This document shows positions 25,901 through 38,329 of a DNA stretch of 64,000 nucleotides, in pieces. Source of the DNA: Torreya grandis (taxonomy: Eukaryota; Streptophyta; Pinopsida; Cupressales; Taxaceae); the NCBI GenBank assembly GCA_037957365.1, contig JARHVA010002374.1:1796501-1860500 (forward strand). The letters are read 5' to 3'. A program made the translations under genes and the position numbers. The first letter of the stretch is position 1, and every line of letters begins with the position of its first letter. The notes under the pieces are model-generated. The model saw nothing but the letters and a program-made list of their open reading frames with translations, did not search any database and had not been told where the DNA came from.

Positions 25901-26605
25901 CTCCCCCAACAATACTAAATCATCCCTTTGCTATATAGTTATCCTCCTTGACTCCTCTCTTCTTTCTAACTGAGTTGGTAGGGTTGACTCTATTTAAAAG
26001 TTGTGATGATTTTTCAATCATTTACCAAAATGCCTTAGGCATTTATTGTTCTAACTCTTTCCTACCCATTATCTCATTGTGTCCCTAATATACTTAAAAA
26101 TTTTCTAGGGTCATTTACAGTATCTACATTTTGAATAACATCTAATTTTCTATATCTAGCTTAATTTTAATTAAAATTACCATTTGTTATAAATTAATGC
26201 ACCACTTACCTAGGCTACACTGATTGTAGCTGCTAGGTGTCCTCCATGTCAAAGTTGTTATCTCTTCACCATGGTCACTCTCTAGGTTCAACTGAGTCTC
26301 TCAGATCAATATTACATAGAGAAGTTTTACACATATTACATATATATTTTGTAAACATTTAATTTTTTTTCTTATTTTATAGGTTCGCCTAATGTTCTCT
26401 ACATTGGACACCTTCACATTTCTCTCACTTTCTTCCTAATCTACATCACTAAGGTAAGTAAAGGTATATATTTTTTAATTCTATCATTTCATTTATTTTA
26501 TTCGCTTCTTACTATAATTTACTTACCTCAACATTGTGTGTTATTGTGTTCTTTTTCCAAAGCACCATCCCATGTTACAATTGTTAAGAGTTATTAATGT
26601 TCACA

Positions 26606-26933
26606 TGGTATTTACTGTGAGGTAAATTATATCTATTGGTAAGTTTGTTACCAGTAAGATTAGTTTATTAATAATTAATAGTTAAATGTATATATTATTA
26701 GCTTAACAATATATTATGTATATATCTTGAAGGTTGATTAGTGAGAGTTTATAGGGATCTTAGGATCCCCATATATAGCCTATGTACTTTTTATACAAGT
26801 GCTATGTAATGTTTTGAATAAATATAGTGTGTGAGAATAATATACTCTATACTTAATTTATTCTTCTCTATATATTCAACCCTATGCTTCATTATATGAT
26901 TTATATCTCTGTATAGGCTAATACAAATTCCCA
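26606..26933 (+). repeat. 5' LTR of the small element
   Basis: It pairs with 29328-29635; the two are clearly alignable with several indels, indicating an old insertion. Shared blocks include TTAGCTTAACAATATATTA, GTTTATAGGGATCT and TATATCTCTGTATA. Confidence 0.75.
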
Positions 26934-26937
26934 TGAT

Positions 26938-26950
26938 TAGTATCAGAGAG
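26938..26950 (+). other. Primer-binding site, initiator Met-tRNA type
   Basis: TAGTATCAGAGAG differs slightly from TGGTATCAGAGC and sits four bases after the LTR, where a PBS is expected. Confidence 0.65.
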
Positions 26951-28463
26951 GGTTTGAGAAATTCATGGAAGCTTAATAATTTGATAGGGGATATTAGATT
27001 ATTATTTTTCCCTGTTGATGGTATATTATGAGTGGTAAGGTGTTTGTAGATTTTTTTTAGTAAGGTTTGCAGAAATAGGAACATTTATGTAGTGTAAATT
27101 AGTGAGACCTTGCACATGAAAGATTCAAATATGTGCTTTGCATATTTATAGAATTTGATGCTAGCTAAAATGTCTTAAATCAAACATCAAACTCATCCAC
27201 ATAGAAATTTAACTCACATGCTCCCCAACACACATATTGAAGAACAATAAAATCATCAAAGCTTGTGAGCAATTTTTACATGTATTATTTCATGATAGAC
27301 TTGAGATTGAAGAGAAATTGGCATCTCAAGTTTGTAGTTGATTGTATCTAATTTTATCAAGGTTGATCCATTAACAAACACATGTATCTCTATGCATGCT
27401 CCCTATACATCGACTGTCTCCTAAGCTTGTGCATCTGGATCATGTTACCCATTCTCTACCCCATTAAATCTATCTTATTCATGACCACAATCAAATCCAA
27501 TGGTGAAACCAATTTTACAAAATCAATGGTTTAGTTATAAGCTATTTATTATTAGGGTTTATATTATTTTACTTTAATACGTCAAACTTGCATAGTCTTA
27601 TTTAATCTTTGGATTTTGTAAAAAGTTATATTATAGTCATAGGTTTTAAAAGTTTAAAATTTATCAAAATTCATATTGTATAATTGAGTAGTCATTTAAA
27701 AAAAATGTAAAAAATAAAATATTTATCCTATAAACACATTATCAGGCGAACTCGATGTCCTATGAACATATGCTATTTCACATTGAGGGGGGAGGTAATA
27801 ATAACAATATGGAAATAATCAAGATTTATGTATTCATTAGTTGAGTAAGAAAATAACTTGAAGGAGGATGGAGGCATTGGAATAAGGATGCTTTTTATTC
27901 CTCTCATTAGTCACTAATGATAGGGTTGAAGATATCCTTTGGTGGAATTTTATTTTCTAGTTGTGTAGTGTGCATTTATTTTTTTAATATTTTGAATAAA
28001 TGTGATATCTATAAGTAAAATTCCTATGTAACCCCTTTGGCATAAGCATTGTATAATGTTTCTCAACATGTACTATATAACTTATAGATCTTGAAACAAT
28101 TTGTGGAGATCTAGGAAACCACATGACATGAATGTCCACGTTTGTAGTAAGCCTATTGAAAACCATGGAAGGTTTGATGAGGAATGCCTTTTATTTATAT
28201 CAAGCTTATGAGGCAAGATATATTGGAAGCATATTGTAGCTCAAAGAATAGGCTATGTTTTATCATGTTCACATTAAGGGGATGAATGTTAGGATTTACT
28301 AATATTCACATGTGTTGGAAATATTGTCATTGATGTCAAAGGTCTAGCATTATTGGTGATAAAGGCCCCATTGCATTTAATGATGTTTGTAGTAGATATA
28401 TCTTGGTTAATGTGAGTTAATATTTATTTAATATTAATGAATATATTTTTGGTTTCATATGAG

Positions 28464-28700
28464 ACAAAAGAAGGGCCCATGGAGAAGTCAAAGAGCCACG
28501 GGGTAAAGACAAAAGAAGGATGAGATGCATTTTCCCATGAAGAGTCATCTTGGGGAATTCTAAGAGTCACGAAGTGAAGACAAAAGAGGAAGGGAACAAT
28601 TTCTCATGAAGGGACACTTTGAGGAATATGAAAAGTAACCAAGATAAGGACAAAAGTGGGAAGGACGTTTTTGGTCATGAAGGGTCACCACATGACTTTT
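28464..28700 (+). repeat. Tandem array of about 70-bp units
   Basis: GACAAAAG cores at 28464, 28508, 28579 and 28649, each later followed by a CATGAAGRGTCA block; the last two spacings are 71 and 70 bp. Confidence 0.75.
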
Positions 28701-29015
28701 CAAAGGCAAGAATATGAAGGGTCATATAAGTTTGGCGCCATTTTCCATGAGGATTGAAGGGTCACAAAGGGGGAAGGCCAAAGGTCATTTGGAAAGCTAT
28801 AAATAAAGGCTTGAGAAGCCATTTGTAATATGGAAGAGAGGTTGATTTGATATTGTGATATCTAGCTTAGAAGAGCAATTGTGAGAGATGAATATGATTT
28901 GTATTTGTTATATCTAGCTTAGAAGAGAAAAGGTGAGAGAGAGGAAAGAGATGTATTAAACTATCATTCGTTGAGATAACAACATTGAGAGATAGGTGTG
29001 TGGTATACACAAAGG

Positions 29016-29112
29016 GGTTGGTGCTCCTGTGGGTTGGTGCTCATGAATTTTTACTAGGTTGGTGCTCAGCAAAGGGGTTGGTGCTTGCGAATATTGTTTG
29101 GCTTGGTGCTCA
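29016..29112 (+). repeat. Five GGTTGGTGCTC motifs
   Basis: Copies start at 29016, 29032, 29057, 29076 and 29100 (last one GGCTTGGTGCT), spaced 16-25 bp. Confidence 0.8.
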
Positions 29113-29327
29113 TTCGTATACTTGAGATTGTTCTCCGTGGGTTTTCCCACATTGGGTTTCCACGTTATATTTTGTGTCTCTCTCTATCTTGTGTGGTGTT
29201 TATTGTTTGAGTTTTATTGCATATCTTGAATGTTTGATTAAGTGGAATTTAGTTAAGGGAAAGTTTTATAAGATATGTGATATACTGATTCACACCCCCC
29301 TCTCAGTATATCTTGTGCTTAACAACA

Positions 29328-29635
29328 TGGTATTTATTGTGAGGTAAATTATATTTACTAGTAGGTTTATTACCAATAAGATTAGTTTATTAATAGTTAA
29401 TATTTAAATGTGTATATTTTTAGCTTAACAATATATTACATGTATAATTTGAAGGTTGATTAGTGAGAGTTTATAGGGATCTCAAGATCCTCATATATAG
29501 CCTATAATTTTCCTATATAAGTGCTATATAATGTTTTGAATACTATATTCTATGTTTAATTTATTTATCTTTGTGTATTAATCCCTATTTTTCATTATAT
29601 GATTTATATCTCTGTATAAACTACTAAAAATATCA
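29328..29635 (+). repeat. 3' LTR of the small element
   Basis: Partner of 26606-26933. No polypurine tract lies directly upstream because the probable solo LTR is inserted there; a purine run AAGGGGATGA sits at 28277-28286, on the far side of that insert, where the tract would have been. Confidence 0.75.
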
Positions 29636-29640
29636 TTAAC

Positions 29641-31469
29641 AACTTGGGTACACATGATGACCTTTGACAAGGGTATATATATACACAAAACATTTTTAAA
29701 CTTTATCAATTATTGATACTTTTTCTCTTACAGGAACCTATCAAGACTCAATCTCTCTGAGTGCATCCCTTAAAGGGTGCATTAGGAAAAGGATGGGAAA
29801 ACCATTGGTGCTTAGAAATATTTTTGTCCCATATACCACCACTTTCAACCAACACAAACCTCTTCTATACATTTACCTAAGCTTTGACACCTCCCTTTAC
29901 TCCTCCAAGTAATTTACCACCCCACATAGCCCCTACCTAATCTATAATATATTTTTATCATTTACCAAACGTAGTAGCATGGGCCAACCATTTTATTATA
30001 AATAAGCATGTTACTAGACTAGGCTAGCCTATCCAACCTATTCTAGGACCTAATTGATTTATTTATTAAAGAAGTAGGTCGATTGGGTCAATTGTGCTGG
30101 CTAAAACTTTAGAAAAGTTTAGGGTTAGATTTGAAATATAAACACATCCTTTTCACCATTTTCATTAGAGAGAGAGATGATTATTTATTTACACATTTGC
30201 TTATCTACCATTCTACTTGAGGAGCCATTACTTAGGGTTTTATACTTCTTTTGGAGAAAAGAGTCTTGTCTTGTTGGAAAAGTCTTTTGGATGCATAGGA
30301 AAAGTCATGTAGCCTAGATCTTACTTATCTTTGTAATATTTAAGAATCAAAACAACCTATTGTAAAGCACCATTGGCCAAGGGAGACATTGAGGCTTAAC
30401 AAGTTCATCTCCAAGGTAAATATTTCTAACTCTTGCTCTCCTTTTATAGTTACATTTGTTAGCTTATAAATATGATTTTCTCTCCATGCATTAGGATCAC
30501 CTCTACATTGAATTGAGTAAAGTTCTTTGCATATTTAATTTTATGTTTATTATCCCCATTCATGCCACATGATTTAGTGAGCACTATATTAGTTTTAATT
30601 TAATTTTCATTTACTTTGTTACAAACCATAAGACCTATTTAGGGTTATTGTGTGATGTTGCTTATCTAAAGGCTTTGTAACCCTCTTTAGTGATATTATG
30701 TTGTAAAATACCTCTTAGTTAGATCTGTGGATTCACATTGGTCATGACCCTAATTGTCTAAATGTACCAACAAGTGGAAGGGCTAGTGTGATTTATCTTC
30801 TTCGAGCTAAGATTAATTTTTAGATCAACTTCACTTTCCCTTATCACACACATTTTATTGAGGGTTGAGAACTAAGCCATGGGTAAGAGGATGTTTAGAA
30901 AGCTCTAAATACCTATATGATCTTATATTGGCTTAGTGTTTTCATATTACTACATGATGTTCAATTTAGTGTAGTTTGAAGGATTCTAACAAGAAAATGT
31001 AGTTTTTATAAAATTCATTTATTCTTTTACGAATCATTGTCCTTGAAAATATGAAATGTAAATAACTACTTACAACCTTTGAACTATTTCAAAATGAAAA
31101 CTTATCTTTAGGCCTCTAAAGTCTGATCTATACCTTTCATGCTTCCTTCCACCCTTTTAATGATTGGCCCATTGATACAAGGAATGAATGGATTTCATAT
31201 GACCTTCTCCTCATGTTCATTATTTTTATCTCAATTGAGGGTACATGTTTGGTTATCATCTAAGGGCAAGTTTGGGGTAGATTATCATTTCAGAGTAAAG
31301 GCCGAGCATGAAGCACCAAAAAGGGATAAAACAAAGAACAAAGAACAAAGAAAACACACAATGGAATCAAACATACTCTATAAAATTAAGGAAACTAAAC
31401 TAAAGAAAGCAAAATGTAAAAAACAAGAAACTAACCTGAATCTACTCTAATATATACATCGTTAGTCCT
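29641..31469. other. No gene; includes dispersed repeat copy 2 and likely LTR/3' end of the minus-strand gypsy host
   Basis: 30494-30853 is the second copy of the 15740 repeat. 31140-31450 is open on the plus strand but Lys/Glu-rich by composition and unlike any family. The 3' LTR of the minus-strand host element should lie here, but its partner would be outside the window. Confidence 0.4.
30494..30853 (+). repeat. Dispersed repeat, copy 2
   Basis: Aligns with 15740-16085 from CCTCTACATT to the TCAACTTCACTTTCC block at its end, with the same order and orientation. Confidence 0.65.
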
Positions 31470-33684
31470 TCACTCAAGTAATTCAAAAAATGTATCAGAT
31501 GGAACAACTGAGAAGTAGTGACTTAAGAATTGTTCATTCATAGGAAATAAGAGATCATTTCCTTCTATATCCTTGAGATGAAAATTATTTTTCCTTAGCA
31601 ACTTAGATATCTAGTATGGGCCAATCCATAGTGGATCAAACTTGGAATGTTGGTCTTTATTTTCATGGGATTTGTCCTATAGCAACACTAGATCAAAAAT
31701 CCTAATACATTTCACCTTAGCCTTCTTGTCAAACCATATCTTGAAAGTGTTTTGAATCTTTATAAAATTCAACATAGCTTCCTCTTAGGCATTTTCCAAT
31801 TAGACAAGGTCTAATAGTATAAAAGTTACTTTCTCATTTATTTCTATGTACTAATGCATGAACTTGTAGGTGTTTAGATTGAATTTAATATGAATAACTA
31901 TCTCTAGTCCATAGACCAATAGAAATGAAAAACTCTTAAATGTTTGTTTGTGCTTGGTGTAGTCAGCCCAAAGGAAAAATTTCACCAGTGAATGCCACTC
32001 TCGAGGCTTCTTTTATATAGACTTCTTAATAGCCTTGATTAAGTTATTATTCTTAGATTTTTCCAATCCATTATTTTGTGGGTAGTGATTGGACAAAAAT
32101 ATCAACATGATTCTATTGTCATATGACCACTCAATAAATTCTAAGGATTAAAACACAGGGCCATTATCACAAACTAATGAGACAAGGGTCCCAAATCATG
32201 TGGTCACATTATTTTCCATGAAATTGATTACTTCATTTGCCATGTTATTATTCATTTCTATTGCCTCTATCCACCTTGTGCAATAGTCTATGGCAATGAG
32301 AACTTGTGGCTTACTAAGGAGTAAGGATTAATGACTCTTATGAAATCAAGTCCCCATTGGGAAAATGACATTCCTTATATAACTGGCTATAGTGGCATTG
32401 TAGTGTGGATTTCTCTTTTAGCATAAGCTTGACATTAATGACACACTTAGAAATGTGCATGGACATATCTAAATATGGTTGGCCAATAATAGCCTGCTCA
32501 AAGTATCTTATGTGCCATTGCACTTATTATAGGAGGACCAATACCTAAATTCTCATGAAAATGAGCTATGATTTCTTTGGATTTAATTTTTGATAGGCAT
32601 CTATGGTAAATTCCTTCATGGTTTTTCTTGAAGATGATTCCTTTCTTCATCATATATTGTGCCACTTTTAAACTGAGAGTTATTTTTTATGTTTAGTTCA
32701 ACCCAAGAGGTGGGTTCCTATATATGAGGTAATGAATAATTAAGGTGTACCAATTTTGATGCATCACTTGATCTTGGCCTACTTGATGACCAATGATCTT
32801 TAGATCAATCCCAGTTATTAGATGATTAAATACTTGACCTCAAAACAACTTTACATGCTTAATTTTTAAGTCATATTCTTGTAGCTTAGTCATCCATCTA
32901 CCCCTGTGCTCCCTATCTCATTCTTCCCCAACATTAGTTTGATAGATGGGTTTGACACAATTGCATGCCCTTTATTCCTAAGAATATAGTGCCTAAATTT
33001 TATTCACAACCTTGACCAAGGCATATGCATGTTTGTCCAATTTGAAATACTTCAGATCTGCATCCTTTAGATTGGTGCTCATGAAAGCAATAGGGTGTTC
33101 TTCTCCATCTAATCTCTATTTGAGACAAGTAAAAATGGTGTGCTCAATGGGAAAAGGGTAAATGTATAAGTATTTGACATAATCCATACTGATTAGCATT
33201 TGTGATTGCATTATGACATCCTTTATATCTTGAAAAGCCTTCTTTGATTCATCCTACCACTCCAATTTTGTAGCCTATTTCAACATAACATTTAGAGGCT
33301 TCACAATTTCAGTAAATCTAGAAATGAACTTGCAACAAAATTGATTTTTCCAAAGAAGGATTTAAGATCTTTTTTACTATTAGGTTGAGGTAATTAAAAA
33401 ATCACTTCAACTCATTTAAGATATATAGAAATGCCTCCTTTAGTGATGATGTGACCAGGAATTTTACCTTCCATGTCATCAAATACACTCTTCTTTATAT
33501 TTAAAGAGATTCCATACATTATGTACCTTTCAAAGAACCTTTACAAATGGCAAATGTGATCTGATCTGCATTTTGAAAATACAATTAAATCATGCATGTA
33601 AATTACTATGCACTTACCAATTAAAACTTCAAATTCAAAATCCTTATCCCTTTTAAACTTCACTCCAACATTGATCTATCTAAA
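31470..33684 (-). pseudogene. Host Ty3/gypsy pol, 3' part: RT C-end, RNase H, integrase
   Basis: Minus-strand reading from 33684 continues an RT domain (I-N-V-G-V-K-F; the catalytic box Y-M-H-D near 33590 stands where YLDD is expected), then G-H-I-I-T-K-G-G-I-S-I near 33460, an RNase H segment (H-A-Y-A-L-V-K near 33030; R-G-R-W-M-T-K-L-Q-E-Y-D near 32910), and integrase: A-G-Y-Y-W-P near 32500, W-G-L-D-F-I near 32360, C-D-N-G-P-V near 32170, Y-P-Q-N-N-G-L-E-K near 32080, and a C-terminal F-D-P-L-W-I-G-P-Y near 31640. The frame ends at 31470. Stops and frameshifts occur throughout. The RT is cut at 33684 by the chromovirus and resumes at 40003. Lineage: the Tat-like group, because a second RNase H precedes RT further upstream. 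Confidence 0.88.
33680..33684. repeat. Target-site duplication CTAAA, left
   Basis: CTAAA here and at 39998-40002 directly flank the chromovirus LTRs. Confidence 0.9.
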
Positions 33685-34092
33685 TGTTAGGAATCCATGT
33701 TCTTACCCTTCTCTTTGCATTTGTTAGTCTATTAGTCATTATGGATGCATATGCTTTGTAAGTGATCCCTTTAGTATATTTTAATTATCACACATGCATG
33801 GAAAGTATTATTAGATAGGATAGAATAAGTATTTAAGTAACATAATTGAATTATCCCACATACATGGGAAACATTAGTTGCTAGAACATAATTAGTATTT
33901 AAGTATGTATTGAGGCCCAATGAAGGCAATGATGAATATTATTGTATTGAGCTTGCTCAAAGGAGGTTACCCTCTTGAAGTGGATTGTGATCAATATAAC
34001 ATATTTGAATTATTTAGAGTTAATTTCTAAAGCAATTTTTATTATTCCATTAGTTTTTGTAATTCATAAATCTATGTAGCAAGTTCATCACA
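33685..34092 (+). repeat. 5' LTR of the chromovirus
   Basis: 408 bp from TGTTAGGAA to TTCATCACA. The 3' LTR is 65 bp shorter, mainly because this copy has a duplicated stretch containing TATCCCACATACATGG (33851-33866; the first unit is at 33787). Confidence 0.95.
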
Positions 34093-34094
34093 TC

Positions 34095-34107
34095 TGGCAT
34101 CAGAGCA
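34095..34107 (+). other. Primer-binding site, Met-tRNA type
   Basis: TGGCATCAGAGCA, two bases after the LTR; one transition from the canonical TGGTATCAGAGC. Confidence 0.9.
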
Positions 34108-34559
34108 CTTTCCTTGGCCTGTGACTAGATTTTGGAGTTTTTTTTGCAATAGTGAATTTCTAGGAGCTATGCCCTTTTAAAAAAATATTTTTAATTATAT
34201 TTATTTTTACATTTTCATTATAGTTTTAGATAAGGGTAAAATACCCATCCACATAACTGTGGGAAGTACTTGGTCATATAGCCTAAAACTCATTGTGAGG
34301 AGTACCATAGGAACCTCAAAGTAGTTAGCCCATTGAGAGGACCTACTAGTGAAAAGGGCAATGACCCAATCCTGATTGACTAGTTCCCACCCATGAGGTA
34401 AACCAAGAGCTATCATTTAGGGGTGAATTCATGGCCATAAATTTTTGGAGAGCAGTATTCATTTAGACAACATTGGTGGCTAGGGATATTTCTCAAAACC
34501 TTTAGGAAACCAAACAAACTTGGGGCCCATATCAAACATATCAATTTCTATAGATTATT

Positions 34560-34862
34560 AGTAGAAAAACTAGTTTTACATTAACACAGTGGTAACTGAA
34601 AACCTGTAAACAAACTTTTGACAGGAGCATCTCAGAAAAACTAGTTTTAGATTAACATAGTGGTAACTAAAAACTTGTGGATATAATTTTGACAGGAGCA
34701 TATTAAAAAAATTAGTTTTAGATTAACACATTGGTAACTGAAAACTTGTGGATAGACTTCTTACAAGAACAACCCAGATAAACTAGTTTTAGATTAGCAC
34801 AGTGGTCAGTGCAAACCTATGGATTGAATTTTGACAATAGAAAGCCAGACAAACCAATTTTA
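34560..34862 (+). repeat. 71-bp tandem repeat in chromovirus leader
   Basis: Cores ACTAGTTTT and variants start at 34569, 34640, 34711, 34782 and 34853: exactly 71 bp each time. Each unit runs ...ACTAGTTTTAGATTAACA, CAGTGGTAACTGAAAAC and TTTGACAGGAGCA. Four units plus a partial fifth. Confidence 0.92.
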
Positions 34863-35508
34863 GAAAAAAAGGACATTACCAGGAGAAACCAATGTAAGTA
34901 TTTTTAAATTTTTTTTCCATATCTCTCCATCTCTATCTCTATTTATCCTTAAACTTTATTAGGACACCTAAAATTTCATTCTGCATCTTTTCTTCCTTGA
35001 GGTTCCATCTCTCAATTCCTCTTACATTAACCACAAATCCCATTTTTTTATTTTTTAGGTTTTGCCATAACTTCATTTTTTATCCTCTTGCTTCAAATTT
35101 TTTTCATAGTGATACTTTCCCTTTTATTTTAATTTTTTCCTCTTTGAATTTTTTTCCAATTCTTCCATTTAAATTCTAAAATTTCCCTTGACCTCATCAA
35201 TCATACCCAGACAATGCAAAAAACATTGTAAATGTACCTTTACCCCTTTTGTTTAAGTTCAAATAAAAAAGTGCCTTATTGATTATGTTTTAAAACTTAT
35301 TTTTATATCCCTTACAAAAAAAAAACTGGTTATGGTAGTCACCCATATAGGTATGAAAATCATGGAGGAAAAACTTACCTCATTGAAAGCCTAGGTCACT
35401 AAGTTAACTGACATAATGCATGGATTAAATTAGTAGAATACCCTTCTCAAAAAGTTGCACAAGGAGTATTCTTAAGAGAATAGTTTCTGTTCTCAACACA
35501 CATCACAT

Positions 35509-36215
35509 GGGCATAAGTTGGAATTTCCATGGTTCAATGGTACAAATCTTACTGGATGGATATATCAAGTATAATAATTCTTTAACCTTCATAATACTTA
35601 TTCTATCAACAAAGTACCAATTGCTTCCTTTCACTTGGACCAAGAATCACTTCAATGGTACCATTGGTATCTCAAGTCAAATGATGAACCTAATTGGCAA
35701 ACCTTTGCATCCTTACTTCTAGGTAGGTTTGTCCCTTCAACATTCAAGGATATTATAGGAGCTCTCACCAAACTCCACTAGACAAGCACTATTTGTGATT
35801 ATCAGATTGAATTTGAGAAATTAGCTAATCACACTGAAGGGTTATTAAATGACTTCTTCAAGAGTTATTTTATTAGTTGCCTTAAAGAGACAATATGCTT
35901 AGAGGTGAAAATGTTTCATCCTAATGACTTGATGGTGACCTTGGGTTTGGCTAAGTGAGCAGGAGATAAACTTCCATCATAACATCAACTTCCCACATTT
36001 CCACCCATAAAAAACACAACAAACCAATAACTAACCACAACCACATTGGTTAAGTGCCTTACTAAGGAAGAGATGTGGGCTCATAAGGATAAAGTATTAT
36101 GCTATAATTATGATGAAAAATGGGTCAAGGGTCACTGATGCATCACACAAAAGCTTTACTTGCTAGATGTGGACTCACTGCTAGAGTAAGACAAGGATCT
36201 TAATATCTAATAATT
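35509..36215 (+). pseudogene. Chromovirus Gag
   Basis: From 35518 one frame gives F-P-W-F-N-G-T-N-L-T-G-W-I, S-F-H-L-D-Q-E-S-L-Q-W-Y, W-Q-T-F-A-S-L-L-L-G-R-F and a K-D-I-I-G-A-L-T-K-L segment: a plant chromovirus capsid domain of the usual size. A knuckle lies at 36100-36142 (C-Y-N-Y-D-E-K-W-V-K-G-H-x-C): the second Cys is Tyr and a stop replaces the residue before the last Cys. Start codon not identifiable. Confidence 0.85.
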
Positions 36216-36339
36216 TCAAGATGCCCAAGCAAAACAAAGCCCCTATGATGAATCCATGGCTCATGAAACTCAACCTAAGATATCTCTCCATACAATCATA
36301 GGTGTGATAAACCCTCAAACCATGAATTTAAGGGGTTAT

Positions 36340-36650
36340 TTAAAAAAATTCCTCTCACAATCCTCATTGACTCTAGTAGCATGCATAATTTCATTGATCC
36401 TTACATTTTTAAGCATGTAGATTGCCTTATACACCCTTGTTCCAGATTTAAAGTCATTATTACTAATGGGGGAATATTTACCTATAAAAATAAGTTTCAT
36501 AATTTGTGTATCACAATAGGCAATCATAATCTTCACTTAAATTTGTTTGCCCTACCCTTAGGGGGATGTGATGTGGTCCTATGGGCACAATGGCTCCGCA
36601 CATTGGGATATATTCTATGGGACTTATCTAAGATTTGGATGTAATTAAAT
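36340..36650 (+). pseudogene. Chromovirus aspartic protease
   Basis: The active-site region reads I-D-S-S-S-M-H-N-F-I-D-P (36366-36400), matching the D-S/T-G-S/A-x-H-N-F-I type but with Gly replaced by Ser. It continues through G-G-C-D-V-V-L-W-A-Q-W-L near 36570, where G-x-x-W-L is typical. It would cleave the element polyprotein. About 90 codons are open. Confidence 0.85.
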
Positions 36651-36854
36651 GATAATGGCTAGAAACACACCTTAAAAGGGTTATTTATTGGATTTGATAA
36701 CATCATTAGTTCCTATCACATGGAACATATTTTGAAGAAAGGCTCACATGGGGTCATTGCCCAGTTTAACTCCATCCAACTCTAACTCCTCACTTCTACT
36801 CAATACCCTACTAATTTACAATCCATCCTTGACAAACAAGAAACCATATTTCTA

Positions 36855-38170
36855 GAGCCAGTGGGTTTTCATCCTTTGCATGCTAAATATCATCACATTC
36901 CACTCTTTCGAGGAAGCATCCAACCCAACATATGACCATATCACTATCCCCATCTACAAAAAACTAAGATTGAATAATTAGTACAGGAAATCCTCAAGTC
37001 TATAGTTATTCACCCAAGCACCAACCCATAATCCTCCCCAATACTACTTATCCATAAAAAAGATGAGTCATGACACCTTTGCATTCACTTCTATGCCCTT
37101 AACCACCTCACTATCAAAGACAAGTTTCTAATTCTGGTCATTGATGAGCTTCGTGATGAGCTCTATGGGTTAAAAGTTTTCTCTAAATTAGATTTTCATT
37201 ATGGCTATCATCAGATCCACATGCATAATAATGACATTTCAAAGATAAATTTTCACACTCATGCGGGTCACTATGAATTATTGGTCATTCCATTTGGACG
37301 TACAAATGCCCCTTCAACATTTCAGGCCCTAATGAATAAAATATTTTGGCCTTTCCTCCATTATTTTTATTTGGTTTTCTTTGGTGATATTTTGATCTAA
37401 AACCACACATGGGATGAACATCTCGAGCATCTTGATATGGAGTTAAAAATTCTAGTAGATAATAAATTATGTGCCAATCAGTCCAAGTGTTCTTTCAATC
37501 AATAAAAAATTAAATATCTAAGACACATTATTTCATCTGATGGGGTCCATGTGGATCCATACAAAATTAGTGCCATGCAACATTGGCCTCAACCAATGAC
37601 CCTCAAGAGCCTTCATGGATTCCTTAGCCTTATAGGATACTACCATAAAATTTTGAAGGATTATGGCAAGATTACAACTCCTCTAACTTCCTTATTGAAT
37701 AAGGATGCATTCACATGGGATTCTGTAGCTAACCAAGAATTCATGGCACTCAAACAAGATATGTGTATCACACCAATTTTGGCCATGCCAAACTTCACCA
37801 AAACTTTCACCATTGAAAGTGATGCATGTGGTAACAACCTCATCACTATTATTCTCCAAGAAGGTCATCCCATTACCTTCGCTATTAAATCCCTTTATGG
37901 ACTAAATTTGTCTTTGTCTACATATGAAAAATAAATGATGGCCATTCTGCATGTAGTACAAAAATTGTGGCCATACTTCCTTGGGAATATTTTTTGCATT
38001 AAAACTAATCACCAGAGTTTGAAATACTTCCTAAAATAATGGGTCTGATCCTCGACACAACATAAATGGGTCAAAAAATTCATAGGCTATGATTATGAAA
38101 GTACTTATAAGAAGGATAAATACAATGAAGTGGCAGATGCTCTCTCCCACACATTCGAGGATCAGACTTC
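36855..38170 (+). pseudogene. Chromovirus reverse transcriptase and RNase H
   Basis: RT motifs in order: S-S-P-I-L-L-I near 37040; [13 protein letters not shown] near 37185-37220; [12 protein letters not shown] near 37290; F-F-G-D near 37380, where FFDD is expected (one catalytic Asp lost); then L-R-H-I-I-S near 37520. RNase H starts about 37790 with F-T-I-E-S-D-A-C-G-N and runs to A-D-A-L-S near 38130. The longest open stretch is 127 codons (37551-37934). The enzyme would copy element RNA into DNA in virus-like particles. Confidence 0.9.
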
Positions 38171-38329
38171 CCTTTTTTCCATCTCCATGCCCATTCTAAA
38201 TTAGTTGGAATATGTACACCAAGGGTATGCACATGATCCCTCCTTACATAACTCATTCAAAAATTAACCATTAGCCCCTCTATAGTACCACATTATTCAT
38301 GGGATGGGTGATTATCTATGTTATAAGGG

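Larger units (their letters stand above)
28287..29324 (+). mobile_element. Probable solo LTR of another Copia-type element
   Basis: Begins TGTTAGGATTT, ends GCTTAACA; 37 bases before its end it has CACACCCCCCTCTCAGT, a block common near the 3' end of plant Copia LTRs. It lies directly against the right LTR of the enclosing element. It contains internal tandem arrays (28464-28700 and 29016-29112). No second copy is present, hence solo; no convincing TSD was seen. Confidence 0.45.
26606..29635 (+). mobile_element. Small LTR retrotransposon, Copia-type features
   Basis: Two direct repeats of about 320 bp (26606-26933 and 29328-29635) start TGGTATTTA(C/T)TGTGAGG and end near CA. A PBS-like TAGTATCAGAGAG (26938-26950; canonical Met-tRNA PBS is TGGTATCAGAGC) follows the left LTR by four bases. 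The 2.4-kb interior has no intact coding; 27210-27480 could be the end of a Copia RNase H region but only weakly. Possible degenerate TSD TTCAC/TTAAC. The interior includes a probable solo LTR (28287-29324), so the original interior was only about 1.35 kb: a deleted or non-autonomous copy. Confidence 0.65.

Noticed and set aside
26500..29700. CRISPR-like arrays among short repeats
   Set aside because: Repeats are diverged and spacers are not uniform; plant LTR context.
31139..31450. 103-codon plus-strand ORF, Lys-rich C-terminus
   Set aside because: Antisense end of a gypsy region, composition-driven; no family match.
36381..36536. Minus-strand ORF at 36336-36536
   Set aside because: Shadow of the plus-strand protease frame.
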